In this document: piece by piece, positions 39,801 to 48,586 of the stretch | How positions within the stretch are numbered: position 1 is the stretch's first letter | Layout: each line of letters opens with the position of its first letter | NCBI GenBank assembly: GCA_963758025.1 | Contig: CAVWUA010000006.1 | Coordinates: 868,001 to 932,000 of the forward strand | Length of the DNA: 64,000 nt | Direction: 5' to 3' | Origin: CAVWUA01 sp963758025 | Lineage (GTDB): Bacteria > Planctomycetota > Planctomycetia > Isosphaerales > Isosphaeraceae | The notes under the pieces: model-generated | The model's database searches: none | What the model saw: only the letters and a program-made list of their open reading frames with translations | Told to the model about the DNA's origin: nothing | Made by a program: the position numbers and the translations under genes

Positions 39801-40038
39801 ACGACATGTAGATCATCCCCTTGACACCGTTGAGCTTCTGCTCGATCGGCGTCGTGACCGTGTTGGCGACTGTCTGCGCATCGGCGCCGGTGTAGGTCGT
39901 CTGGACCTGCACCTGCGGCGGCACGATGTCGGGATAGAGCGAGATCGGCAGGACCAGGACGCAGATGCCGCCGACCAGCACCATCAGCACGGCCAGGACC
40001 GTGGCGAAGATCGGCCGGTGGATGAAGAAGTTCACCAT
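36831..40038 (-). CDS. RND efflux pump, HAE-1 family inner-membrane permease (frameshift near 36898)
   Basis: About 1,069 residues. It opens MVNFFIHRPIFATVLAVLMV and has the proton-relay helix GLVLAIGLVVDDAIIVVENV, the pore-domain start YPDIVPPQVQVQTTYTGADA, and the second-half copies of both (FAQIGLVMLIGLETKNAILI, GVVIVFGILISTVLGRFVIP). Such pumps expel drugs, solvents or detergents from the inner membrane and periplasm together with an adaptor and an outer-membrane channel. Near 36898, in GCCCTGCCCCCACC, the frame shifts; the neighbouring frame gives a natural C-terminus, PTGNGDTAADHEPHGLSAPA, with the stop at 36831. The adaptor gene lies 62 bp upstream; no TolC-like gene is adjacent. Confidence 0.93.
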
Positions 40039-40100
40039 GATTCAGGCTCGTCTCGAAGTGCGAGTAGCGGGTGGTCGAGGATGGGGATGTGGTTGGGCGC

Positions 40101-41451
40101 TCAGCGCGCGGTCCGGGCGGCGGACGCCACCCCCCTGGCAGGTCTGGCCGCGCGGGCCACGCCCAGCTCTTTCACCTGGACTTTCATGCCGGGGCGGACC
40201 AGTTGCAGCCCCTCGACGATCACCTTCTGGCCCGGCTTCAGGCCCGACTGGAGCACGCGCAGGCCGTTGTACGTATCGACCGCCTCGACCCGGGCGACCT
40301 CGACCGTGCTGTCGTCCTTGACGACATAGACGGTCTGTCCGACCTGGCTCTCGATGACCGACTGCTCGGGCACGACCACGGCGTCGCGGTACTCGCCGAT
40401 GTTGAGGTTGACCTTCACGTACTCGCCCGGCAGGAGCGTCTTCTCGGGGTTCGGCACCGACGCCTTGACCAGGAACGTCGAGGTGGTCGGATCAATCGTG
40501 TTGTCGATGAAGATCGCCTTGCCGGGATACTTGTGCTGTTCCTCTCCCTGGAGGCTCGGGCGGATCAGGTTGACGGTCAAACCGTTCTGGATCAGTTCGG
40601 TGGCCCTCGCGAGGTAGCGGGAGCTTGGGCGGATGTCCACGCCGATCGGGTCGAGCTGCTCGATGGTCGCCAGGGCCGTGTCATCCCCCGCGCCGACGAG
40701 GTTGCCGACCTTGACCAGGGCCTCGCCAATCCGGCCATCGATCGGCGCGGTCATGCGGCAGTAGCCGAGGTTGATCTCGGCGTCGCGGACCTGGGTCTTG
40801 GCCGTGGCGACCTGGGCCTTGGCGGCGAGGATGTTGGTTTCGTAATCGGCCTTCGCCTGCTCCAGGCTAGCGAGGTCGGATTGCACCTGCGCCTCGTTCT
40901 TCTTGCGGTTGGCCTCGGCCCGATCGACGTCTTCCTTCGATGCGGCGGTGCGGGACAGGAGGGTTTTCGTGCGGGCTTCCTCGATTCGCGAGAGCAGGTA
41001 GAGCGCTTCGTCGAACGCCTCTTGCGCCTGGGCGACCTCGCGGATCTTCGAATGCTCGGCCGTCTCCAGCGCCGCCTCGGCCTCGGCGAGCTGCGCCTTG
41101 GCCTGGTCGAGCTTGACCTGGAACGGTTCCTCGTCGATGACCAGCAGGAGCTGGCCCTGCTTCACGTCGGCCCCTTCCTCGAAGTGCTGCTCCTTGAGGA
41201 ACCCCTTGACCCGCGCGGATGGTCACTTCCTTGAGCGCCCGGGTGGTCCCGGTCGGGGTGGCAACCATCGGGATCGTCTGTTGACGGGCCTCGGCGACGA
41301 CGACCAGCGGGGCGGGCCGAGCGCTGGGGGCGTCGTCCGACTCCGAGCAACCCATCACCAACAGGCTGGAGAGAACCACGGAAGGCAACATCGCCCGCAT
41401 CCATGTCGCGGGTCGTCCGGGATGAGGCGCGGTCACAGGGTGGATCTCCAT
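40101..41451 (-). CDS. RND efflux periplasmic adaptor lipoprotein (frameshifted near 41210)
   Basis: Start ATG 41451 (41400 is an alternative). The signal sequence AMLPSVVLSSLLVMGCSESD ends in a lipoprotein Cys. The first lipoyl half (LVVVAEARQQTIPMVATPTG, TTRALKEVTIRA) is in one frame; from about 41205-41220 the next frame gives RVKGFLKEQHFEEG, GQLLLVIDEEPFQVKLDQAK, the helical hairpin (QAKAQLAEAEAALETAEHSK), TAPIDGRIGEALVKVGNLVG, and the beta-barrel and membrane-proximal domains (LLPGEYVKVNLNIGEY, GLQLVRPGMKVQV). It links the RND pump to an outer-membrane channel. The gene is directly upstream of the pump on the same strand. Confidence 0.92.
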
Positions 41452-41677
41452 GGTTCCGAAGAGCGGGCGGATGCTTGCTGAAGGTTTGAGGAAGACCGTC
41501 GCGTCGGTGTAGATCGCGTTCATTCTCCCGGCACACGGCAATCCATCGAGGGCAGTGTAGTACGGGAATGTCCGATCCGCAAACGTGCCCCCGTCGCGAC
41601 TGAAATCAAGAACTGATTATCCCCTCAGAATACACGATCCAGACCAGACGGCAAGAGGGAGGATAGCGTCCGCCTGA

Positions 41678-42053
41678 CTATCCTCCGAACCGGCGGGCGA
41701 ATTCCTGTTCCATGACCTCGATCATGCGCTGACGGACGGCGAGGAAGTCGGCGATGAGCTGGCGGGCGGCATCCGTCAACTCGCTACGGTGCGTACCTTG
41801 CCCGCCAATCTTCGTCTCGACGAGCGGCACGCCCAGGCGCACGCTCCGCCTGCTTGACGCGATCCCAGATATGCCGGTAGCTCCGCCCGAGGTCGGCGGC
41901 GGCCTGCTTGATCGATCCGGCCTGCTCGACAGCCTGGAGAATCTGCACGAACCCGGAGCCGAACCCGAGGCCATCCGGGGCCTCGAACCAGACCTTGATC
42001 CGGGGCGTCAGCGACGGTCGGGACTCAGAGGTGGGGGGCTTGGAGCGGGACAT
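41678..42053 (-). CDS. ModE-like winged-helix regulator (frameshifted near 41840)
   Basis: From ATG 42053 the sequence gives PRIKVWFEAPDGLGFGSGFV, then ILQAVEQAGSIKQAAADLGR, then SYRHIWDRVKQAE: the ModE N-terminal winged helix (LysR-like). At about 41835-41845, inside a CG-rich stretch, the frame shifts to LGVPLVETKIGGQGTHRSEL and continues TDAARQLIADFLAVRQRMIE to the end. The joined length is about 124 residues; it lacks the C-terminal molybdate-binding (TOBE) domains of full ModE, so sensing must be different or done by a partner. It lies between the efflux operon and modA, and probably controls the nearby molybdate genes. Confidence 0.85.
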
Positions 42054-42291
42054 GAGGGGCGAGATTGTTATTCTGGTTCACCTGACCGGCTTTGCCTGGC
42101 GGATGCCGGTAAGTCTCGATTCACCGGGTCAGAACATATTCCGCCGTAGGAATCGGACCGATACCGCTCCCGTTGCGGCAATCTGTTTCCGCGCTGGCCC
42201 GGTGGTGTGGGGCCGGTTACAGTTAAGGTGTTGATGACTCCGGTTCGTAGGCCCTTCAGTGGCATCCATCGCGGGAGGGCTCCCTTTAGCC

Positions 42292-42768
42292 ATGGGTACT
42301 GAAATCCCAACTTCGGGAGAGCGCCGACCTTCCCCCATCACCAGGGCTGCGGTCATTCTTGGATTGACCACCTGTCTGCTGCTGCCCTGCTTGTTGGGAG
42401 TGGATTACTATGGGATCGGCCTCTTGTTCGTCGGGGGCGGCGATCCGCCCCAACTGCTGCCTGCACTCGTGGTTTTCGTGATCGGCGTTCTCCTGTTGGG
42501 GCTCGCGTCGATTGCCTGGCTGATCGGGACAATCTTTGTGTTGATCGGCTGGAGGACGACGAACCGCGCGGGGGGCCTTGCCTGGTCCGTTGCCGGGCTG
42601 TTACTGAACCTGCTTCCTCTGGTCCTGCTGATCACCGCCCTCGCCTGGATCGGCCTCGCGAGGCCCACCGCCACGTCCGCAAGGGTCACGCGTACGCCCC
42701 TCACGGCCCCCGGTTCAGCGACCGCCCCCCAAACGCCCCCGCTTCGGACATCTCCAGTTCGGCCTTGA
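42292..42768 (+). CDS. Hypothetical membrane protein
   Basis: 158 residues from ATG 42292, with GGGAGGG about 13 nt upstream. Three or four hydrophobic helices (RAAVILGLTTCLLLPCLLGV, ALVVFVIGVLLLGLASIAWL, AWSVAGLLLNLLPLVLLITA) and a Thr/Pro-rich C-terminal tail. No domain recognised. Its 3' end overlaps the 3' end of modA on the opposite strand by up to about 65 bp, which may reflect a frame error in one of them. Confidence 0.6.
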   Translation: MGTEIPTSGERRPSPITRAAVILGLTTCLLLPCLLGVDYYGIGLLFVGGGDPPQLLPALVVFVIGVLLLGLASIAWLIGTIFVLIGWRTTNRAGGLAWSVAGLLLNLLPLVLLITALAWIGLARPTATSARVTRTPLTAPGSATAPQTPPLRTSPVRP

Positions 42769-43611
42769 GCCGATTGACCGGGTAAGGCCCCCTCGTCCGT
42801 CGAAGTAGCGTCCGGCTCCGGCGGACCGAAGCCGTAGCGCGCGAGGATGCGCTGGCCGTCGTCGCCGAGGAGGAAGCGGATAAACTGCTCGGCCTGTTCC
42901 GGCTGGTCCGTCTCGGCGACGATCCCGACGGCCTGGATGAGCGGGTCGTACAGCCCGGGATCGACCGTCAAGGCGCGGACCTCGGGCACGTCGGCGATGG
43001 CCCGGCCGACCAGACCAGCCTCGGCGTTGCCGGTCTGGACGAACTGCAAGGCCTGGCGGACCGACTCGGCCCGCACGAGCTTCGGCTGGAGCGGCTCCCA
43101 AAGCCCGGCGCGCTCCAGGGCTTGCTTCGCCGCGAGGCCGTAGGGGGCGAATTCGGGATTGGCCATCGCCACCTTCTTGACCTCGGGCTTCGTCAGGTCG
43201 TCCAGCCCCTCGACCTCTACTCCCGAGCCGCGATGCACGGCCAGGGCGAGCGATCCCCTGGGCATACGGCCGCACCGATTCCGGCCGAACGATCCCCGTG
43301 TCAGCCAGGTCTTGCACGAAATCGCGGTTCGCCGAGAGGAACACGTCGAATGGCGCTCCTTGACGAATCTGCCGGGCGAAGTTGCCCGATGCGCCGAAGG
43401 TGTATTCCACGTCGATGGCGTGGTCTTTGCGAAACGCCTCGACGATCACCGGCAGGACCGACTGCAAGTCGCTGGCGGCGGCCACGCGCAGGGGTTGCGC
43501 GGCGGATTCGGTCGTCGATTCCGACGCGCCGCCACACCCGGCCAGTAGCAGGGTCATGGTGAACCCGATCCAGCGGGACGACAAGGGTACTTGGCGCGTG
43601 CGTCGGATCAT
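42701..43611 (-). CDS. modA: Molybdate-binding periplasmic lipoprotein (frameshifted near 43265)
   Basis: From ATG 43611: lipoprotein signal (WIGFTMTLLLAGCGG), then LRVAAASDLQSVLPVIVEAF, FGASGNFARQIRQGAPFDVF and LSANRDFVQDLADTG, the ModA oxyanion-binding loops. At about 43260-43270 the frame shifts to SLALAVHRGSGVEVEGLDDL, followed by VAMANPEFAPYGLAAKQALE, VQTGNAEAGLVG and FIRFLLGDDGQRILARYGFG. The true C-terminus is uncertain: after GFGPPEP the current frame runs on, while neighbouring frames stop at 42701 or 42715. It binds molybdate for ModBC, whose genes lie 7.6 kb away. Confidence 0.88.
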
Positions 43612-43799
43612 CCGTACCCTATCTCTCTTCTGGGTTCGGTGGCGATTCAGGGCGGTCCCGCCGATTCGGGCGGCGTCCCCCACCCTATCAGAGCCGCGGC
43701 GATCCCGCCAACACGGGTGCCCGGATTGCGTCGTGGGGCCTCCATCGGGTAAGACGGGAGGAACGACGCGACGTTACACGAAGGAAAGGCAATAGACGG

Positions 43800-45275
43800 A
43801 TGAAGATCGAGCAGTTCATGGGGCACCACGGAATCTCCGGGAACCCATTCAGCGAGGAGGATGCCCAGACCGACACCGTGTTCAAACGCGGGTGTCTGGA
43901 GACGATCCATCACCCGGCGTGGGACAAGTTCTTCGGCAGCCCAGCGGACCCCTCGACGGCCCTGGTCTTCGGTGAGAAGGGCAGCGGCAAGACCGCCTTG
44001 CGGCTCCAGGCGTTCCGGGAACTGGAACGTTACAACACGGAGAACCCCGAGGAACGCGTCTTCGTCATCTCCTACGATGACTTCAATCCGTACCTCGACC
44101 ACTTCCGCGCCGCCGTGAATCGGCGAGACCCCGCCGACGCCCTGAAGCGCTGGCGGCTTCAGGATCACATGGACGCCATCCTCGCGCTGGGCGTCACGCA
44201 GTTGATCGACCAGTTGACGCACGACCGCTCGGACCTCTCCGCCCTGTCGCTCGACCAGAGGCGCGACCTGCTCCTGCTGGCCGCCCTGTACGACCAGTCC
44301 ACCGGCGAGCCGATCGAACGGCGCTGGAGCCGACTGCGACGGCGCTCCGGCTTCCGCCCGCTGTGGAGCCGCCGCGACCTCCAGATCGGCGTCGGCATCA
44401 CCGTCTTCGTCATCGCCTTGACCCTGTCGATCCCGATGCTCCAGCAGGCCAGCGTGCTCCCCTGGCTGCTCCTGCCGATCCTGCTCGGCTGGCTCTACTG
44501 GGGCTGGCGGCTCGCCCGCGCCGAGTGGTTCGCCCGAGACATCCGCCGGGGCCTGCGCGTCCTGAGCCGCGACCCGTCCGCCTTGCGCTGGGAGCTTCTC
44601 TGGTTCAAGCCAAGCGAGCTTGGGGGCCAACCCTTGCCCACGGCGACGTCGGCCAATGGCGGCGAGGAGCGTTACGAACTCCTGCGCAAGTTCCAGGGGG
44701 TCCTGCGGACGCTCGGCTACAAGGGAATCGTCGTCCTGATCGACCGCGTGGACGAGCCGCAACTGATCGAGGGGGACCCGCGCAAGATGCGCGCGCTGGT
44801 CTGGCCGTTGCTCGATCACAAGTTCCTGCGCCACCCGGGGATCGGAGTCAAGCTGCTGCTGCCGATCGAGCTGGCGTACTACCTGGAGAAGGAAGACAAG
44901 GAGTTCTACGACCGCGCCCGGCCCGACAAGCTGAACATGATCAAACCCTTGCGCTGGACCGGCGCATCATTGTACGACCTGGCGACCGACCGGCTCCGCG
45001 CCTGTGCCGTCGAACCGTCCATGGACGGCAAGGGGCCTCGCCTGCGCGAGTTCGTTGACGATCAGATCGCCGACGATACCCTGAAAGACGCCCTGGGCAA
45101 TTTGCGCACACCTCGGCAATTGTTCAAATTCTTGCACCGGCTCTTGCAGGAGCACTGCCAGCGTCACACCGAGGACAACCCGCGCTGGGCGGTCGATCCC
45201 GACACGTTCCGCACGACCTACTCGGCCCACCTCCGCGACCTGGAAGCCTTCGACCGCGGCTACGGGCACGGTTGA
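43800..45275 (+). CDS. P-loop NTPase with a membrane hairpin inserted
   Basis: 491 residues from ATG 43800, with AAGGAAAGG upstream. Walker A is FGEKGSGKTALRLQ (lysine 64), Walker B is GIVVLIDRVDEPQL (about 310-322, two acidic residues), and a sensor-like segment LLLPIELAYYLEK follows. Between them, residues about 195-236 form two membrane helices (IGVGITVFVIALTLSIPML; WLLLPILLGWLYW). The layout (large insert with membrane helices inside an AAA/STAND-like core) recalls KAP-type NTPases, but I cannot place it with certainty. It stands upstream of an acyltransferase gene, with a hairpin in between. Role unknown; a membrane-signalling or defence role is conjecture. Confidence 0.75.
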   Translation: MKIEQFMGHHGISGNPFSEEDAQTDTVFKRGCLETIHHPAWDKFFGSPADPSTALVFGEKGSGKTALRLQAFRELERYNTENPEERVFVISYDDFNPYLDHFRAAVNRRDPADALKRWRLQDHMDAILALGVTQLIDQLTHDRSDLSALSLDQRRDLLLLAALYDQSTGEPIERRWSRLRRRSGFRPLWSRRDLQIGVGITVFVIALTLSIPMLQQASVLPWLLLPILLGWLYWGWRLARAEWFARDIRRGLRVLSRDPSALRWELLWFKPSELGGQPLPTATSANGGEERYELLRKFQGVLRTLGYKGIVVLIDRVDEPQLIEGDPRKMRALVWPLLDHKFLRHPGIGVKLLLPIELAYYLEKEDKEFYDRARPDKLNMIKPLRWTGASLYDLATDRLRACAVEPSMDGKGPRLREFVDDQIADDTLKDALGNLRTPRQLFKFLHRLLQEHCQRHTEDNPRWAVDPDTFRTTYSAHLRDLEAFDRGYGHG

Positions 45276-45331
45276 GACGTTTTCCCGTTCGTATCGACCC
45301 GCGACGGCTCGAAAACAGATCCCCGACTTTC

Positions 45332-45366
45332 CCACACCCCCGCACGAACCCGGTGCGGGGGTGTGG
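45332..45366 (+). terminator. GC-rich hairpin after the NTPase gene
   Basis: 14-bp perfect arms (CCACACCCCCGCAC and its complement) with a 7-nt loop lie 57 bp after the stop. There is no T run, so it could be a terminator of the GC-rich kind or an mRNA-end stabiliser. Confidence 0.55.
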
Positions 45367-45513
45367 CATGCGCCGAGCATGGAGCGCGGCTGATGAGTCG
45401 GCGCGCGATCGCAGAGCAGGTATCCGGGTTGACCGCGCATGGGGTTTCCATTACAAACCCGCCCGACCGTGAGGATCGTGAATGGATTTCCACACCCCAG
45501 CGACGGCAAGCCC

Positions 45514-46689
45514 ATGGCAACACGTTCCAGCGGCCGGCTCGCGTGCCTGGATGGCCTGCGCGGTTTTGCGGCGATTCATATCGTTCTCTGCCACCTCGAC
45601 ATCTCCCTCGGCGAGAACGTTCATCCCCTGATCAACCTGGCCCTGGCGCCATTCCGGCACGGGCTGAAATGCGTGCCGCTGATGCTGGTGCTCAGTGGGT
45701 TCGTTCTGACCCATGCGCGGATTCGCAAGGGGCCGTCACCGAGCTTCGGCTCGTACCTGGCGGGGCGTTGGCGGCGCATCGGCTTACCCTACTATGCCGC
45801 CGCGCTTCTCTACCTGGCCCTGACAGTGTGCGTTGCGACGGCCGGCGGTTCGACTTCCCCGATCGGATGGTTGGACCTCCGTCAGGTGGTCACGCATTTC
45901 CTGTTCGTGCACGGATTCTGGGCCGACACGTTCGCCGGGATCAACTTCCCGTTCTGGACCCTGTCGATCATCTTTCAGTTCTACCTGGCCTTCCCCTTGT
46001 TATTTGGCCTGTGGAACCGCTGGGACAGGCGACTGGTTCTCGCCGCGATGGTTGCGATTTCCGTGGCCTGGCGCGCCTTGATCGTGACGTGCTACGGGTG
46101 GGAGAATTTCCACCTGGTCGATGGCGTGCTCTGGGGCCGCTGGTCGGAGTTCGCCCTGGGAATGGCGCTGGCCTTCTGGCACAATGGCCCTGATCCGGTC
46201 CACGCGAACCGGCGATTGGGAGCGGGGCTCGGCGCCGGCACACTGATCTTGCTCGGCATCGCGCTGGGCTTGAGAGCTCGTGGTCAGGGATACATGATGG
46301 ACTTTTTCTTCGCGGCCGGATATGCCTGCCTGGTCGGCGCGGCTTTGCACTCGGCGACGCGCGGGGGAAGGCTGTCCCGCCTGCTCGGACACCGATACGC
46401 TGGCAGTTTGGGGACGATCTCATACAGCCTTTACCTGACCCACAACCTGGTTCTCGGCCACGGTCTGGCCATGATCCGCCGGGTTCTGATGGACCCGGGG
46501 CTCCCGACCGATACGTTGCTGGTCGTCGTCTCGCTGACGGCCTGCCTGGGTGTGGCCTGGATCTTCCACCGTCTGGTCGAGACGCGCTGCGGATCAACGA
46601 CAGCCAGGGGGAGTGCTCCATGCCCGGTCGTGGCGGCCCGGCCCGCGCCGGTGTCGCCGGTCTCCTGGCCAGTCGCCACGGTTTCGTAA
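45514..46689 (+). CDS. Acyltransferase 3 family membrane protein
   Basis: 391 residues from ATG 45514. The N-terminal motif RLACLDGLRGFAAIHIVLCH, with the catalytic-type His, then LMLVLSGFVLTHARIRKG, identify the OafA/Acyltransferase 3 family, an inner-membrane enzyme that moves acyl groups onto sugars or lipids. About ten helices follow (FPFWTLSIIFQFYLAFPLLF, GTISYSLYLTHNLVLGHGL). The last 30 residues after IFHRLVETRCG are Pro/Ala-rich, and overlap the start region of the next gene, so a small frame error there is possible. Substrate unknown. Confidence 0.88.
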   Translation: MATRSSGRLACLDGLRGFAAIHIVLCHLDISLGENVHPLINLALAPFRHGLKCVPLMLVLSGFVLTHARIRKGPSPSFGSYLAGRWRRIGLPYYAAALLYLALTVCVATAGGSTSPIGWLDLRQVVTHFLFVHGFWADTFAGINFPFWTLSIIFQFYLAFPLLFGLWNRWDRRLVLAAMVAISVAWRALIVTCYGWENFHLVDGVLWGRWSEFALGMALAFWHNGPDPVHANRRLGAGLGAGTLILLGIALGLRARGQGYMMDFFFAAGYACLVGAALHSATRGGRLSRLLGHRYAGSLGTISYSLYLTHNLVLGHGLAMIRRVLMDPGLPTDTLLVVVSLTACLGVAWIFHRLVETRCGSTTARGSAPCPVVAARPAPVSPVSWPVATVS

Positions 46690-46718
46690 AGCGTCTAATC
46701 CTCACGCCGGGACATGGC

Positions 46719-47357
46719 ATGGCACGGCGAACCCGCGGCTCCGGCCCCTCGCGACCGCCTCGCCAGGGGCCATTCCGTTACCTCAAGCTGTTCAAGCCGT
46801 ACGACGTCTTGACGCAATTCACCGACGCCGGAGGCCGGGCGACCCTGAAGGAGTTCGTGCCGGTCCCCGACGTCTATCCGGTCGGGCGGCTCGACCGCGA
46901 TAGCGAGGGGTTGCTGCTGTTGACCGACGACGGCCGGCTGGCCCACCGGCTGACTGACCCACGGTTCGGGCATCCGCGAACCTATCTGGCTCAGGTTGAG
47001 CACATCCCCGACACCGACGCCCTGGAGGCCCTGCGGCGGGGAGTTTTGCTCAAGGACGGGCCGACCTTGCCGGCGGAGGCGGATCTGCTCGACGAGCCTC
47101 CCGCACTGCCCGAGCGGCCGGTGCCGATCCGGTTCCGCAAGAACGTGCCGACGGCCTGGGTGCGGCTGGTCCTGCGTGAGGGACGCAATCGTCAGGTGCG
47201 CCGGATGACCGCGGCGGTTGGTCATCCGACCTTGCGGCTCGTGCGGGTGGCTGTCGGAGCGGTGACGCTCGACGGTCTGGAGCCGGGCAGGTGGCGCGAC
47301 CTGTCGGCCGAGGAGCGCCGTTCGCTGGGCATTCCCGAACCCAGGACCCGTCGATAG
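46719..47357 (+). CDS. RluE-type ribosomal large-subunit pseudouridine synthase
   Basis: 212 residues from ATG 46719 (the frame is open to 46620). The catalytic motif is VGRLDRDSEGLLLLTDDG, with the Asp nucleophile, preceded by YLKLFKPYDVLTQFTD and followed by GRNRQVRRMTAAVGHPTLRL and VRVAVGAVTLDGLEPG. This is the RsuA/RluB/E/F branch without an S4 domain, most like RluE, which modifies one uridine of 23S rRNA. The frame is intact. It partly overlaps the 3' end of the acyltransferase frame if the longer start is used. Confidence 0.9.
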   Translation: MARRTRGSGPSRPPRQGPFRYLKLFKPYDVLTQFTDAGGRATLKEFVPVPDVYPVGRLDRDSEGLLLLTDDGRLAHRLTDPRFGHPRTYLAQVEHIPDTDALEALRRGVLLKDGPTLPAEADLLDEPPALPERPVPIRFRKNVPTAWVRLVLREGRNRQVRRMTAAVGHPTLRLVRVAVGAVTLDGLEPGRWRDLSAEERRSLGIPEPRTRR

Positions 47358-47444
47358 AGAAAATCCGCGGGGCGCGGGTACACTTGTGGTTGAGAGGTGT
47401 TGTTGTTTCGAGAGAACCTCCCGACGTGTCCCGAGGCTCGCGCC

Positions 47445-48491
47445 ATGCCGCTGTTCCAGTTTCCGCGAGAGCACGTCATCGACGCGCCGAACCTGTCCCT
47501 CGCCACCCGCCAGAGCGTCGTTTCCGGCCTGACGCTGGAGGGGACGCCCCGAGGCCCTTCCGGACCATTTTCCGCCATTCCCACCCTGACCGAGGCGGCG
47601 GGCGTGGCGGAGGTCCAGGACTTGAAGGATCAGTTCGTGCTCTTCCAGCTCAACGACCGACCGGACGGCCCGGCCGTGCTGGAACCGTCGGCCGTCGAGC
47701 CGAGGATCAGCGGCTCGCTGGATGACCCGGACATGCTGGTCGGCATGGAGATGCTCTCGTTCCACGTCGGGGAGAACGAAGACATCGAGAAGAACACCCG
47801 CGCGACCTTGCGAATCACCTTCGGCAAGGACGAGAACTCCACCGACAAGATCTTTGACACCGTCTTCTGGTCGGTGGCCGCCGGCCTGCAACTCTACGAC
47901 CAGGCCCGGAGCGGTCGCGCCATGCCGAAGGACCTGAAGGGGGATTTCAGCCGGGCCTTCGGTCGCCGACCCATTGAGATCCCCGGCAGCCTGGGCAAGC
48001 TGTCGTTCGAGGTGGTCAAGCACCGTGAGCCGCGCTGGTGGCAGCGCATCTTCTCGTTCGCCGAAAGCGCGACCGGCAAGGCGCTGGTCTCGGCCCTGGG
48101 GTTCCCGGCGATCACCTACCCGGCCATCCAGCTCCTGGACGAGCTGCTGAACCGCCTTCAGGACGCTCGCCCTGAGATCCTCTTCCAGAGCATGCCGTTG
48201 CGGCTGGCCCTCTCGACCTGGGCACGCGACAACTTCGGTCCGGGGGGACGGGTGCGGGTCGGTTGTCTGAACCCCGGCTTCTGCATCCTGGCCCGCGGAC
48301 GCGACTATCAGGCGATCCTCGATTCCGACGCGACCTACAACGCCACATACAGCAAGCTCGTCCCCTCCTCGGCAGGCGATCTCGACCTCCTGACAGGCCG
48401 CTACGATGATCCATTCCGCGATATGACCTACGCCGTCTTCCGCATCGGCATGCGATCCACGAAGCTCGACCCGACGTTTCAGTTCGGTTGA
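47445..48491 (+). CDS. Hypothetical protein
   Basis: 348 residues from ATG 47445, with GAGG about 8 nt upstream (the frame is open to 47397). Beta-rich and soluble. Notable stretches: ISGSLDDPDMLVGMEMLSFH, RATLRITFGKDENSTDKIFD, RPIEIPGSLGKLSFEVVKHR, LLDELLNRL and GGRVRVGCLNPGFCILARGR. No signal peptide, no known catalytic motif. It lies between the pseudouridine synthase and Uma2 genes on the same strand. I do not recognise it. Confidence 0.65.
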   Translation: MPLFQFPREHVIDAPNLSLATRQSVVSGLTLEGTPRGPSGPFSAIPTLTEAAGVAEVQDLKDQFVLFQLNDRPDGPAVLEPSAVEPRISGSLDDPDMLVGMEMLSFHVGENEDIEKNTRATLRITFGKDENSTDKIFDTVFWSVAAGLQLYDQARSGRAMPKDLKGDFSRAFGRRPIEIPGSLGKLSFEVVKHREPRWWQRIFSFAESATGKALVSALGFPAITYPAIQLLDELLNRLQDARPEILFQSMPLRLALSTWARDNFGPGGRVRVGCLNPGFCILARGRDYQAILDSDATYNATYSKLVPSSAGDLDLLTGRYDDPFRDMTYAVFRIGMRSTKLDPTFQFG

Positions 48492-48586
48492 GCGGCCCAG
48501 CCCCCACGCTGGCGATCGGCCCGACAAAAGCGTAAACTAGAGTACAGGCATCCGACGAGCAACGATCGGATCGGGAGGAGACGGCG

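Noticed and set aside
36826..40329. 1,167-residue rightward open frame
   Set aside because: It is the antisense shadow of the RND pump gene; the composition is charge-biased (many Asp, Arg, His, Gln) with no domain.
46695..48527. 610-residue leftward open frame
   Set aside because: It lies antisense to the pseudouridine synthase and the next gene, which have motifs and ribosome sites; this frame has neither.
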